Under the pieces are notes generated by a model. It was not told where the DNA came from and ran no database searches. It saw only the letters and a program-made list of their open reading frames with translations. Positions 28,424 to 38,214 of a stretch of DNA of 64,000 nucleotides are shown here, piece by piece (position 1 is the stretch's first letter; each line of letters starts with the position of its first letter). The stretch spans positions 5,615,001 to 5,679,000 of the forward strand of contig NZ_CP015136.1 of assembly GCF_001618865.1 (NCBI RefSeq). Direction: 5' to 3'. The DNA is from Luteitalea pratensis (GTDB taxonomy: Bacteria; Acidobacteriota; Vicinamibacteria; Vicinamibacterales; Vicinamibacteraceae). A program made the position numbers and the translations under genes.

Positions 28424-30376
28424 ATGCTGCTGGCGCGCCCGATCGTCGGAACGCTGATGCTGCTCGCGGCCGCTCGGCCGGGCGCGGCGCAGGCCACCGG
28501 CCGCGCGATCTTCGAGCAGCGCTGCGCACAGTGCCATGGTGGTGACGGCAACGGCGGCGAGATGGGCCCCCCGATCGCCGTCCGGCTCCCGGTCCTGAGC
28601 GACACCGACATCACGACGCTGATTCGCGAGGGCCGTCCCGCCAGGGGCATGCCGCCGCAGGTCGTCCCCGCGGCGGACATGGCGGCGCTGCTGCAGCATC
28701 TCCGATCCATCGAGCGTCGCGAGGCACCGCTGCCCCGCCGTATCGTGCGCATCGACGGCGGAACGACGCTGGAGGGCGAGGTGCTCGGCGAGGGCGTCGA
28801 CGACCTGCAACTGCGCACCGGCGATGGCCGGGTGCACCTGCTGCGCAAGGACGGCGACCGCCTCCGTGCAGTGACGTCCGAGGTCGACTGGCCGAACTAC
28901 AACGGCGAGGCCGGCGGTAACCGCCACACGTCGCTGCGCGGCATCGACAAGGGCAACGTGAGCCGGCTTGCGCCCCAGTGGATGGCGACGATGCCAGGCG
29001 GCGGCTCGCTCCAGGTCACACCGGTGGTAGTGGGCGGCATCATGTACGTCACCGCCCCGAATGAATGCGTCGCGCTCGACGCCGGCACCGGCCGGCGCCT
29101 GTGGCGCTACAGCCGGCCGCGCACCAAGGGCATCCAGGGCGGCCATGCCAATCGCGGCGTCGCCGTGGCGGGTGATCGCGTGTTCATGATGACCGACCAT
29201 GCGCACCTGATCGCGCTTGACCGGTTCACCGGCGCGCTGCAGTGGGACACGGTGCTCGCCGACTGGCGCGAGAACTATTCGGGCTCCTCGGCGCCGCTGC
29301 CGACAGGCGACCTGATCGTGACGGGCGTAGGCGGCGGCGAACATGGCGCCAACGGCTTCGTGGTCGCTGTCGACCAGGCCACGGGCAAGGAAGTCTGGCG
29401 CTTCCGCACCGTCCCGCGTCCGGGCGAACCCGGCTCCGAGACATGGCAGGGCAAGGACATCGAGCACGGCGGCGCGCCCACCTGGTTCACGGGCAGCTAC
29501 GACCCTGCCCTCGACCTCGTCTACTGGCCGACCGGCAATCCGTCGAAGGAGTACGACGGCAGCGATCGGAAGGGCGACAACCTGTACGCCTCCTGCATCC
29601 TGGCGCTCGATCGGCGCACCGGCGCGCTGCGCTGGCACTACCAGTTCACCCCGCACGACCTGTGGGACTGGGACGCAACACAGACGTCGGTGCTCATCGA
29701 TGCGCTTTGGCAGGGCCAGACGCGGCGTCTGTTACTGCATGCGAGCCGCAACGGCTTCTTCTACGTGTTCGACCGCGCCACCGGTGAGCGGTTGCTGTCG
29801 ACGCCATTCGTCAAGAACCTCACGTGGGCCAGCGGCATCGGCAGCGATGGCCGGCCGAACCGGTTGCCCAACCAGGAGCCCTCGCCCCAGGGCACGAAAG
29901 TCTGCCCGTCGCAGGACGGCGCAACCAATTGGTTCTCGCCGTCCTTCAACCCGGCCACGGGCCTGTACTACGTGCAGACCTTCGAGAAGTGCAGCATCTA
30001 CACGACCAGACCAGAAGGGCCGTGGGAAAGTGGACGCTCGTACCTCGGCGGCTCGCAGCGCACCGCCGAGGACCCGGTGCCGCAGCGGATCCTGCGGGCG
30101 ATCGACGTCGCCACCGGTGCGGTGCGATGGGAGTTGCCGCAGGTCGGGACGGCTGACTCGTGGGGCGGTACGCTGAGCACGGCGACCGGCCTGGTCTTCG
30201 TCGGCGAGGACAGCGGGACGCTGATGGCGGTGGATGCCGTCTCGGGAACGCCGTTGTGGAATTTCAAGACCAACCAGATGTGGAGGGCTTCCCCGATGAC
30301 CTACCAGTTCGATGGTCGCCAATACATCGCCGTCGCCGCTGGCCCCGCCATCATGGCGTTCGCGGTGCGGGACTGA
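28424..30376 (+). CDS. Cytochrome c-PQQ-dependent dehydrogenase fusion (quinohaemoprotein)
   Basis: 650 residues. Signal peptide (IVGTLMLLAAARPGAAQ), then an N-terminal cytochrome c domain with C34-x-x-C37-H38 (RCAQCHGGDG), and an eight-bladed PQQ propeller: DWPNYNGEAGGNRHTSLRGID, GHANRGVAVAGDRV, DLWDWDATQ (containing the catalytic Asp region), TNWFSPSFNPATGLYYVQ. The order haem-PQQ is unusual, since alcohol dehydrogenase quinohaemoproteins carry cytochrome at the C-terminus. It probably oxidises an alcohol or sugar in the periplasm and passes electrons to its own haem. ATG 28424 is chosen because it begins the signal peptide; a GTG at 28382 overlaps the kinase stop. Confidence 0.88.
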   Translation: MLLARPIVGTLMLLAAARPGAAQATGRAIFEQRCAQCHGGDGNGGEMGPPIAVRLPVLSDTDITTLIREGRPARGMPPQVVPAADMAALLQHLRSIERREAPLPRRIVRIDGGTTLEGEVLGEGVDDLQLRTGDGRVHLLRKDGDRLRAVTSEVDWPNYNGEAGGNRHTSLRGIDKGNVSRLAPQWMATMPGGGSLQVTPVVVGGIMYVTAPNECVALDAGTGRRLWRYSRPRTKGIQGGHANRGVAVAGDRVFMMTDHAHLIALDRFTGALQWDTVLADWRENYSGSSAPLPTGDLIVTGVGGGEHGANGFVVAVDQATGKEVWRFRTVPRPGEPGSETWQGKDIEHGGAPTWFTGSYDPALDLVYWPTGNPSKEYDGSDRKGDNLYASCILALDRRTGALRWHYQFTPHDLWDWDATQTSVLIDALWQGQTRRLLLHASRNGFFYVFDRATGERLLSTPFVKNLTWASGIGSDGRPNRLPNQEPSPQGTKVCPSQDGATNWFSPSFNPATGLYYVQTFEKCSIYTTRPEGPWESGRSYLGGSQRTAEDPVPQRILRAIDVATGAVRWELPQVGTADSWGGTLSTATGLVFVGEDSGTLMAVDAVSGTPLWNFKTNQMWRASPMTYQFDGRQYIAVAAGPAIMAFAVRD

Positions 30377-30379
30377 GTC

Positions 30380-31348
30380 ATGTCCGCGTTCGCCCTGCTG
30401 TTGTCGCTGCTGCTGGTTGCCGCCTCGCAGGAGGCCTCGCCCGTGTATCCCCAGGCCGAAATCACCAGTCCCCGGCTACAGGTGACCGTGCACCTGCCCG
30501 ATCCCCACTCCGGCTACTACCGCGGCACGCGCTTCGACTGGTCGGGCGCCATCGCGAGCCTGCGCTGGCAAGGCCACGAGTACTTCGGCCCGTGGTTCGA
30601 GCGGCACGACCCGTTCCTCCACGACGGCATCACCGGACCTGTCGAGGAATTCCAGGCCGGCGAGTCATCGGTCGGCTACGCGGAGGCGCCGATCGGCGGT
30701 ACCTTCGTACGGATTGGCGTCGGCCACGTACGCAAGCCCGAGGAACCGGCGTATCGCCGGTTCGCGACGTATGAAATCGTCAATGGCGGCAAGTGGATGA
30801 TCGAGCGTGGCCCCAGCTACATGACGTTCGTGCACGAACTGGGCGAGGCCAACGGCTACGCGTACGTGTACCGGAAGACGCTGCGCCTGGAGGGCGACAT
30901 GATGGTGCTGGACCATTCGCTTCGCAACACCGGCAGCAAGCGGATCGAGACCAGCGTCTACAACCACAATTTCTTCACGCTCGATCGCCGGCCGACGGGT
31001 CCACAGGTAAGTGTCACGTTCCCCTTCGACGCGAAGGCGACGCGCCCGATCGCTCCCCTGGCCACGCTCGTGGCGCGCGACCTGCGGTTTGCCCGTGAGC
31101 TCGCCGCAGGTGAGACCGTGTTCACGGAACTGGAAGGCTTCGGGACCGGAAGAGCCGACTACGACTTCCTGATGAGGCACGCGGAGACCGGCGCCGCCGT
31201 GCGAATCCGCGCCGACCGACCGCTGACGAAGCTGGTCTTCTGGTCCGCGCCGCGGACCGTGTGCCCGGAACCCTACGTCGACGCCAGCGTCGATCCGGGC
31301 CAGACGACGACATGGCGAATCACGTACGAGTTCTCGGAGATCAAGTAA
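30380..31348 (+). CDS. Secreted mutarotase-fold protein, unknown
   Basis: 322 residues with a signal peptide (FALLLSLLLVAASQEAS). The beta-rich body (YYRGTRFDWSGAIASLRWQGHEYFG, FEEG-like YVYRKTLRLEGDMMVLDHSLRNTGSKRIETSVYNHNFF, WRITYEF) resembles the galactose-mutarotase/aldose-1-epimerase-like fold. Histidines in YNHNFF and LGEANGYAYVYR are candidates for the active site. The gene starts three bases after the quinohaemoprotein stop, so it is probably co-transcribed and may act on a sugar used by that dehydrogenase. Function is not established. Confidence 0.72.
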   Translation: MSAFALLLSLLLVAASQEASPVYPQAEITSPRLQVTVHLPDPHSGYYRGTRFDWSGAIASLRWQGHEYFGPWFERHDPFLHDGITGPVEEFQAGESSVGYAEAPIGGTFVRIGVGHVRKPEEPAYRRFATYEIVNGGKWMIERGPSYMTFVHELGEANGYAYVYRKTLRLEGDMMVLDHSLRNTGSKRIETSVYNHNFFTLDRRPTGPQVSVTFPFDAKATRPIAPLATLVARDLRFARELAAGETVFTELEGFGTGRADYDFLMRHAETGAAVRIRADRPLTKLVFWSAPRTVCPEPYVDASVDPGQTTTWRITYEFSEIK

Positions 31349-31354
31349 CCCGTC

Positions 31355-31500
31355 GGCTACGGCCTACAGCCTGCAGCCTCGGGACGAGCGCTCCAAGTCT
31401 CAGGTCTCAGGTCTCAGGTCTCAGGTCTCAGGTCTCAGGCCTAATGGGCTCACGTGAGACTTGAGTCCTGAGACATGGCCCTTAGCCCGTAGGCCACAGG
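31355..31500. repeat. Families F and C heptamers, inverted arms
   Basis: GGCTACG, GCCTACA, GCCTGCA units begin at the mutarotase-fold gene's stop. They give way to six TCTCAGG units (31396-31440), a short spacer, and complementary GTGAGAC, TTGAGTC, CTGAGAC units. Heptamers of GGGCTAA/GGCCTAC type (minus strand) reach the YjbQ stop. Confidence 0.9.
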
Positions 31501-31914
31501 TTACTTATCTCCTATGACTTTGATGATGACGCGCTTGCGCCGCTGCCCGTCGAACTCGGCGTAGAAGATCTGCTCCCAGGGCCCGAGGTCAAGGTCGCCA
31601 TTCGTGATCGGCACGAGGACCTGGTGTCCCATCAGCGTCCGCTTGAGGTGGGCATCGGCGTTGTCCTCACCGGTCTGGTGGTGCCTGTACGGCTGGCCGG
31701 CAGGTGCCAGCTTCTCGAGCCACACCTGGAAGTCGTGGATCAGGCCGTCTTCCCAGTCGTTGACGTAGACGCCGGACGTGATGTGCATGGCCGACACGAG
31801 CGCCATGCCGTCGCGGATGCCGCTGCGCGAGACGATCGCACGCACGTGGTCGGTGATACGCACGAACTCCTGGCGCTGTTTCGTCGTGAACCAGAGGTAT
31901 TCGGTGTGGACCAT
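31501..31914 (-). CDS. YjbQ-family (UPF0047) protein
   Basis: 137 residues, the standard length. [79 protein letters not shown]-type sequence identifies the family, with conserved histidines and the NADAHLK motif at the putative active site. E. coli YjbQ has a reported weak thiamine-phosphate synthase activity; the true role is unclear. It is monocistronic, flanked by repeats on both sides. Confidence 0.92.
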   Translation of the reverse strand: MVHTEYLWFTTKQRQEFVRITDHVRAIVSRSGIRDGMALVSAMHITSGVYVNDWEDGLIHDFQVWLEKLAPAGQPYRHHQTGEDNADAHLKRTLMGHQVLVPITNGDLDLGPWEQIFYAEFDGQRRKRVIIKVIGDK

Positions 31915-32171
31915 GCGGCCTACAGCCTACCGCCTACAGGCTGCAGGGGCTGCGCCAACGGGCAGGCTCACAGGGTGCGACAGTTTACGGCTAACGGCTA
32001 CAGCGTGCAGGGGCTGCGCCAACGGGCAGGCTCACAGGGTGCGACAGTTTACGGCTAACGGCTACAGCGTGCAGGGTACGGCCGGACGGGCTACCCAGGC
32101 TGCAGGCAAGGCTCCAGCGCAGGCTGGAGTCTTCAGTTGCAGGCTGTAGGCCGCAGGCTGCAGGCTGCAGG
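31915..32171. repeat. GGCTGCA/CTACAGG heptamer region with a 64-bp tandem duplication (family F)
   Basis: GCCTACA, GCCTACC, GCCTACA units are followed by a 64-bp segment present twice in tandem (about 31943-32006 and 32007-32070). Then come GGCTGTA, GGCCGCA, GGCTGCA, GGCTGCA units. The last array, read on the minus strand as CCTGCAG, starts right after the TAG stop of tsaD. Confidence 0.9.
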
Positions 32172-33260
32172 CTAGAGTGTCAGCCCAGGTTCCGCGTTGA
32201 AGTCGAGCGCATCGCCACGCGCACCCGCGGCCCATCGGCGCAGGCCGGCAGCGGCGATCATGGCGGCATTGTCGGTGGCCAGGGCGAGGCTCGGCACGAA
32301 CACCGGCAGGCCTGTGGCGGCACCCCGCGCTTCGGCCTCCTGGCGCAGGCCGCTGTTGGCGGCCACGCCGCCGGCGATGCCCACGGCGCGCGCGTCGAAC
32401 CACTCGGCGGCGCGGAAGGTCCGGTCGAGCAACGTCTGGATGACGACGCGCTGAAAACTGGCGCAGATGTCGTCGATTTCGGTGTCGGTGAGTGGCCGCG
32501 CCCCGCCACCTGTGACGAGCTCGACGTGCCGCCGGACAGCCGTCTTGAGGCCACTGAAGCTGAAGTCGGCGCTCCGCTTCAGCACTTCTTCGAACCCCTC
32601 GGGCAGGTGCGTCTTCGGGCCCTTCGCGCGATCGTCGTGGGTGAGCCTGGGCACCGGGAAGGCAATGGCCTGCCGATTGCCGATCCGCGCGCGACGGTCG
32701 ACGAGCGGCCCGCCTGGATACCCGAGTCCCACCAGCTTCGCGACCTTGTCGTACGCCTCCCCCGCCGCATCGTCACGCGTCCGGCCGACGAGCCGATACA
32801 CGCCAGGTGCGGGCAGGTGGTACAGGCTGGTGTGCCCGCCGGAGACCACGAGGACCATCGCCGGGTACGGGAGGTCGCCGTTGTGCAGCGCCAGCGACTC
32901 GATGTGCCCCGCGAGGTGATGAACGGCGAGCACCGGGATGCCACGCGCCGCCCCGACGGCCTTGGCAAAGCTGACGCCGACGAGCAATGAGCCGACCAGC
33001 CCCGGCCCCTGCGTGACGGCGATGGCGTCGACGTCGTCCCAGGTCGTGCGGGCCTCGTCGAGCGCGCGTTCGACGACGCCGCAGATGTCGCGCAGATGCT
33101 GGCGAGCTGCGAGTTCGGGGACGACGCCACCCCATTCACGGTGAATCGCGACCTGCGAGGCGACGATGTTGGAGAGCAGCTGCCAACGGCCGCCCTCGGG
33201 AGCCGCCACGACGGCGGCGGCGGTCTCGTCGCAGCTGCTCTCGATGCCGAGGATGCGCAT
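32172..33260 (-). CDS. tsaD: tRNA N6-adenosine threonylcarbamoyltransferase
   Basis: 362 residues. It transfers threonylcarbamoyl to A37 of ANN-decoding tRNAs, using the adenylate made by TsaC and helped by TsaB/TsaE. Family features: ILGIESSCDET at the N-terminus, the metal-binding VHHLAGHIES (H-x3-H), VSGGHTSLY, DDAAGEAYDKVAKLLG-type ATP site (as VAKLVGLGYPGGP), and GIAGGVAANSGLR. The start ATG overlaps the mtnA stop (TGATG). The other t6A genes are not in the window. The TAG stop is joined directly to a CCTGCAG array. Confidence 0.97.
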   Translation of the reverse strand: MRILGIESSCDETAAAVVAAPEGGRWQLLSNIVASQVAIHREWGGVVPELAARQHLRDICGVVERALDEARTTWDDVDAIAVTQGPGLVGSLLVGVSFAKAVGAARGIPVLAVHHLAGHIESLALHNGDLPYPAMVLVVSGGHTSLYHLPAPGVYRLVGRTRDDAAGEAYDKVAKLVGLGYPGGPLVDRRARIGNRQAIAFPVPRLTHDDRAKGPKTHLPEGFEEVLKRSADFSFSGLKTAVRRHVELVTGGGARPLTDTEIDDICASFQRVVIQTLLDRTFRAAEWFDARAVGIAGGVAANSGLRQEAEARGAATGLPVFVPSLALATDNAAMIAAAGLRRWAAGARGDALDFNAEPGLTL

Positions 33261-34357
33261 CAGCGCGCGCCGGCCGCCACCGGCGCGTCGCCCGTCTCCG
33301 CCAAGGCGACGGCGGAGAGGTCGAAGAGCGCCTGCAGGGACTCGGTGTACGGCGCTCGCGCCACGCCCCGCTCGGTGATGATGCCGGCAATCAGCCGGTG
33401 CGGCGTGACGTCGAAGGCCGGGTTGTAGACCTTGGCTTGGTCGGGCGCGATCTGCGTCGTGCCGACGTGAGTCACTTCGCGGCGGTTGCGCTCCTCGATC
33501 GGAATGGCGTCGCCGTCGAGCGTCCGCATGTCGATCGTCGAGAGTGGTGCGGCGACGTAGAACGGTATGCCGTGCTCCTTGGCGAGCACGGCGACGGTGT
33601 AGGTGCCGATCTTGTTGGCGGCGTCACCGTTGGCGGCGATACGGTCGGCGCCGACGACGATGAAGTTGATGCGGCCCTGCCGCATCAACACCGCGGCCAT
33701 GTTGTCGGAGATGACGGTCGTGTCGATCCCGTCCCGGACCAGTTCCCAGGCCGTGAGCCTCGCCCCCTGGAGGACCGGGCGGGTCTCGTCGGCGAAGACC
33801 GAGACGGTGCGACCCTGCTCGATCGCGCCTCGAATCACGCCGAGCGCGGTGCCGTAGCCGGCCGTGGCCAGGGCGCCCGCGTTGCAGTGGGTCAGGATGC
33901 CAGCCTTCTCCGGCACGAGCGCACCACCGAACTTGCCGATCGCGCGGCAGCTGGCGACATCCTCGTCATGGATGGCCTGTGCCTCGGCCAGCATCACCTG
34001 GCGGAGGTCTTCGACGCTGGCCCCGGCCAGCACCTTCTCGGAGAACACGTGCTTCATGCGGTCGATCGCCCAGAAGAGGTTGACGGCCGTGGGCCGGGTC
34101 GCCGCGAGCAGGTCGCAGTCCTTCAGGAATTCGGTCGTCAGCTGTTTGGTGCCGGCCGCCTTGCTGCGGCGGACGCCGAGCGCGAGCCCGTATGCCGCGG
34201 TGACGCCAATTGCCGGCGCGCCGCGGATCACCATCGTCTTGATGGCCCTGGCGATTTCGGTGGGGGTGGTGCAGGTCAGGTAGACCTCGCGGGTGGGCAG
34301 CTTGCGCTGGTCTACCATCACGACCGCGTCATCCTGCCAGGCAATCGTCGGAAGCAT
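33260..34357 (-). CDS. mtnA: S-methyl-5-thioribose-1-phosphate isomerase
   Basis: 365 residues. It converts methylthioribose-1-phosphate to methylthioribulose-1-phosphate in methionine salvage. [20 protein letters not shown], the catalytic Cys in [19 protein letters not shown], the conserved Asp in [20 protein letters not shown] and VAAPLSTID are present. It is coupled with tsaD. Its 5' region is unusually short: the IS110 element ends within ~40 bases of the ATG at 34357, and the transposase gene reads toward it, so mtnA-tsaD expression may depend on transcription from the element or a hybrid promoter. Confidence 0.96.
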   Translation of the reverse strand: MLPTIAWQDDAVVMVDQRKLPTREVYLTCTTPTEIARAIKTMVIRGAPAIGVTAAYGLALGVRRSKAAGTKQLTTEFLKDCDLLAATRPTAVNLFWAIDRMKHVFSEKVLAGASVEDLRQVMLAEAQAIHDEDVASCRAIGKFGGALVPEKAGILTHCNAGALATAGYGTALGVIRGAIEQGRTVSVFADETRPVLQGARLTAWELVRDGIDTTVISDNMAAVLMRQGRINFIVVGADRIAANGDAANKIGTYTVAVLAKEHGIPFYVAAPLSTIDMRTLDGDAIPIEERNRREVTHVGTTQIAPDQAKVYNPAFDVTPHRLIAGIITERGVARAPYTESLQALFDLSAVALAETGDAPVAAGAR

Positions 34358-34418
34358 TGGGCAATTCTACCGGGTACGGGAACGCAGGGTGACGTCTCAG
34401 CCACTGTGTTCGCGCGCG

Positions 34419-35483
<1,065 letters not shown>

Positions 35484-35529
35484 TCAGGCGCTCAGGTCTT
35501 TACGAGCTAACGCCCTGCGCAACAACATA

Positions 35530-35592
35530 TAAGGTCTCAGGTCTCAAGTCTCAGGTCAGGCCTGAGACCTGCGGCCTGAGACCTAAGACCCT
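35530..35592. repeat. TCTCAGG heptamer array with inverted arm (family C)
   Basis: Units TCTCAGG, TCTCAAG, TCTCAGG are followed at once by the complement CCTGAGA, CCTGCGG, CCTGAGA. On the minus strand the array begins inside the cdd stop codon (TTAGGTCTC). The IS110 element ends ~50 bases away. Confidence 0.9.
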
Positions 35593-35993
35593 GTCAGGAA
35601 CCGCCCGTCGAAAGGATGGGGAAGGAGTTCACGCAGGCCGAGCACGAGCTTGACCTCGGCCGGCGTGGCGAGGATGACCGGGATGTCACCGCAGAACTCC
35701 CACAGGATCTGACGACACGCGCCGCACGGAGGGGTCGGTTCGTCGGTGTCGGCGACGACGGCCACCGCCGTGAACTCGTCCGGCCGCATGCCCTCCGAGA
35801 TTGCCTTGAACACGGCGACGCGCTCGGCGCAGATGGTCAACCCGTAGGTCGCGTTCTCCACGTTGCAGCCGGTGACGATACGGCCGTCGCGATGGCGTAG
35901 CGCCGCCCCGACGGCGAAGTTCGAGAACGGGGCCCAGGCGTGCGCACGCACGGTGCGCGCGGCAGCCACGAGATCGGGGTCGGTGTGGGCCAT
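35583..35993 (-). CDS. cdd: Cytidine deaminase
   Basis: 136 residues, the homotetrameric short type. It deaminates cytidine and deoxycytidine to uridine and deoxyuridine. The zinc site is TICAERVAVF (C-A-E) with PPCGACRQIL (PCxxC); NVENATYG and FSNFAVGAAL bind the nucleoside. ATG at 35993 is used because the longer frame overlaps the purine phosphorylase gene. It follows the two nucleoside phosphorylase genes on the same strand with a 32-base gap, forming a salvage operon. The TAG stop lies in a TCTCAGG repeat. Confidence 0.95.
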   Translation of the reverse strand: MAHTDPDLVAAARTVRAHAWAPFSNFAVGAALRHRDGRIVTGCNVENATYGLTICAERVAVFKAISEGMRPDEFTAVAVVADTDEPTPPCGACRQILWEFCGDIPVILATPAEVKLVLGLRELLPHPFDGRFLTGS

Positions 35994-36025
35994 GCGGGGT
36001 TGGACGCGGGACTGGGACGCGCCGA

Positions 36026-36862
36026 CTACCGGCGCGGCACCATGCGAGCGATGAACGCATCGAGCAACGCGATGAACTGGCCGCGGACGCGGCTGGCCGT
36101 CTCCATCACGTCGTTGTGGTTGAGCGGTTCGTCCACGACGCCGGCGGCGGGGTTGGTGATGCACGAGATGCCCGCTACGGCGGCGCCCATGTGCCGCGCG
36201 GCTATGGCCTCGGGCACCGTTGACATGCCCACTGCGTCGGCGCCGAGCACGCGAAACGCCCGGATCTCCGCCGGCGTCTCGTAGCTGGGTCCAAGCGTCG
36301 CCAGGTAGACCCCTCGCTGCAGCGGCACGCCGACGGCGGCGGCGGCCTCCATGGCCATGGCACGAAGGTCGCGGTCGTACACGTAGGTCATGTCCGGGAA
36401 TCGGAGACCCAGTTCGTCGAGATTCGGGCCGACGAGCGGGTTGGTGCCGAGCATGTTGATGTGGTCGTCGATCAACATCAGCGCGCCCTGCATGAACGCG
36501 GTATTGATCCCGCCGGCGGCGTTGGTCAACACCACGCGCGGTACGCCCCATCGCACCATGGCCCGGACGCCGAAGACCGCACGCGAGACGTGGTGGCCTT
36601 CATACAAGTGGGCGCGCCCGGCGAGCGCCGCGACACGTGCGCCGGACGCATGCGTGCCGACGACCAGCTTTCCCGCATGGCCGATCACCGCCGACGAAGG
36701 CCACTCGGGTATGGACGCATACGGCAACACGATCGGGTCACCGAGCGTGTCGGCGAAGTCGCCGAGACCTGAACCGAGCACGACCGCCACGTCGGGAGAC
36801 GGGCCGGCGCGCTGGCGGAGGACCGATACCGCCGTGTCGAGGGCGGACAGGAGTTCACTCAT
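36026..36862 (-). CDS. Purine-nucleoside phosphorylase (PNP, trimeric type)
   Basis: 278 residues. It phosphorolyses inosine/guanosine to base and ribose-1-phosphate. Signature residues: VVLGSGLGDFAD (phosphate loop), IGHAGKLVVG with the catalytic His, AGRAHLYEGH, VVLTNAAGGIN, GPSYETPAEIR, the substrate motif VGMSTVPEAIAARH, and SCITNPAAG...NHNDV (Asn and His of the purine site). It lies six bases from the end of the pyrimidine phosphorylase gene upstream and 32 bases before cdd, so it is in the same operon. The N-terminal sequence SxLxTAVSVLRQ is typical of the trimeric family. Confidence 0.95.
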   Translation of the reverse strand: MSELLSALDTAVSVLRQRAGPSPDVAVVLGSGLGDFADTLGDPIVLPYASIPEWPSSAVIGHAGKLVVGTHASGARVAALAGRAHLYEGHHVSRAVFGVRAMVRWGVPRVVLTNAAGGINTAFMQGALMLIDDHINMLGTNPLVGPNLDELGLRFPDMTYVYDRDLRAMAMEAAAAVGVPLQRGVYLATLGPSYETPAEIRAFRVLGADAVGMSTVPEAIAARHMGAAVAGISCITNPAAGVVDEPLNHNDVMETASRVRGQFIALLDAFIARMVPRR

Positions 36863-36868
36863 GATGTG

Positions 36869-38188
36869 TCAGGCCGATCGAGCCAGGCCAAGCCGATCCA
36901 GGATGAGGACACGAGGCGCCGGAGCAGCATCGGCCATGGTGAGCGCCTCAGTCAGCATCGGCCGCACCGCGTCGACGTCGGCCGTGGTCCGCGCGTGGAT
37001 GGCGATCAACGGCGCGCCCGCTGGGACCTGATCGCCGGGCACCGCGAGGAGGTCGAACCCGACCGCCGGATCGACGACGTCGGCGCTCTTCGCACGGCCG
37101 GCGCCGAGTTGCACCGCGGCCCGCCCGAGCAAGCCGGCGTCATAGCGGGCCACGTAGCCGTCGGACGGCGCGACAAGCGTCTCGCGCACCGGCGCCTGCG
37201 GCAGCGTGGAGGGTTGGTCGATCATGCCGACGTCGCCGCCCTGCCGCTGCACGATGGCGCGGAACGTAGCGAGGCCGCTGCCATCGGCGAGTGCGCCGCG
37301 CACGGCCGTCCTGGCGGCGTCGAGCGACGACGCGCCGTGACCGAGCCACACCATCAACGCCGCGAGTTCCACCGACAGTGCGACGAGGTCCGCAGGGCCG
37401 GCGCCGCGAAGGACCTCGATACACTCACGCACTTCGAGGGCGTTGCCGATCGTGCGCCCGAGTGGCACGTCCATCTGCGTGAGCAGGGCCGCGACGCGAA
37501 GACCGGAGCGCTCCGCCAGCGCGACGAGCGCGTCGGCCAGCGCCCGCGCGTCTTCCTCGCGTGCCATGAACGCACCGCTGCCCGTCTTCACGTCGAGCAC
37601 CAGGGCATCGATGCCCTCGGCGATCTTCTTGCTCAGGATCGAGGCACAGATCAGCGGCAGGCTCTCGACGGTCGCGGTCACGTCGCGCAGCGCGTAGAGC
37701 GTCCGGTCGGCAGGGGCCACTTCGTCGGTCTGGCCGATGAGCGCGCACCCGAGATCGGCGACCTGCGCACGGAACTCGTCGAGCGTGAGTCGGGTCCTGA
37801 AGCCGCTGATGCTTTCGAGCTTGTCGAGCGTGCCGCCCGTGTGCCCGAGCCCTCGGCCCGACATCATCGGTACCGGCACGCCGAGGGCAGCGACGACGGG
37901 CGCGATGATCAGCGACGTCTTGTCACCGACACCGCCGGTGCTGTGCTTGTCGACCTTGACGCCCTTGATGGCTGACAAATCGACACGCACGCCCGATCGC
38001 ACCATCGCGTCGGTCAACCAGGCCGTTTCTTCAGGGGACATGCCGCGCAGCCACACGGCCATCAGCCACGCCGACAACTGGTAGTCAGGGACGGAGCCAT
38101 CGCTCGCGCCACCGATCATCCAGCCGATCTGTTCGCGGGTGAGCGAATTGCCGTCGCGCTTGGCGCGAATGATGTCGACCGCACGCAT
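36869..38188 (-). CDS. Thymidine/pyrimidine-nucleoside phosphorylase
   Basis: 439 residues from ATG 38188; a TTG at 38200 is also possible. It splits thymidine, deoxyuridine or uridine into base and pentose-1-phosphate. VDIIRAKRDGNSLTREQI, DKHSTGGVGDKTSLI (phosphate loop), MMSGRGLGHTGGTLDKLESI and LDVKTGSGAFM are diagnostic; C-terminal lipoyl-like barrel domain at ~345-430. It could be DeoA or the broader Pdp; the residues that separate them were not settled. First gene of the nucleoside salvage operon. It is divergent from the amidohydrolase gene, with a 26-base gap containing AGTATACT. Confidence 0.93.
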   Translation of the reverse strand: MRAVDIIRAKRDGNSLTREQIGWMIGGASDGSVPDYQLSAWLMAVWLRGMSPEETAWLTDAMVRSGVRVDLSAIKGVKVDKHSTGGVGDKTSLIIAPVVAALGVPVPMMSGRGLGHTGGTLDKLESISGFRTRLTLDEFRAQVADLGCALIGQTDEVAPADRTLYALRDVTATVESLPLICASILSKKIAEGIDALVLDVKTGSGAFMAREEDARALADALVALAERSGLRVAALLTQMDVPLGRTIGNALEVRECIEVLRGAGPADLVALSVELAALMVWLGHGASSLDAARTAVRGALADGSGLATFRAIVQRQGGDVGMIDQPSTLPQAPVRETLVAPSDGYVARYDAGLLGRAAVQLGAGRAKSADVVDPAVGFDLLAVPGDQVPAGAPLIAIHARTTADVDAVRPMLTEALTMADAAPAPRVLILDRLGLARSA

Positions 38189-38214
38189 GAGGAGGCGCAA
38201 GTATACTGCCGGCC

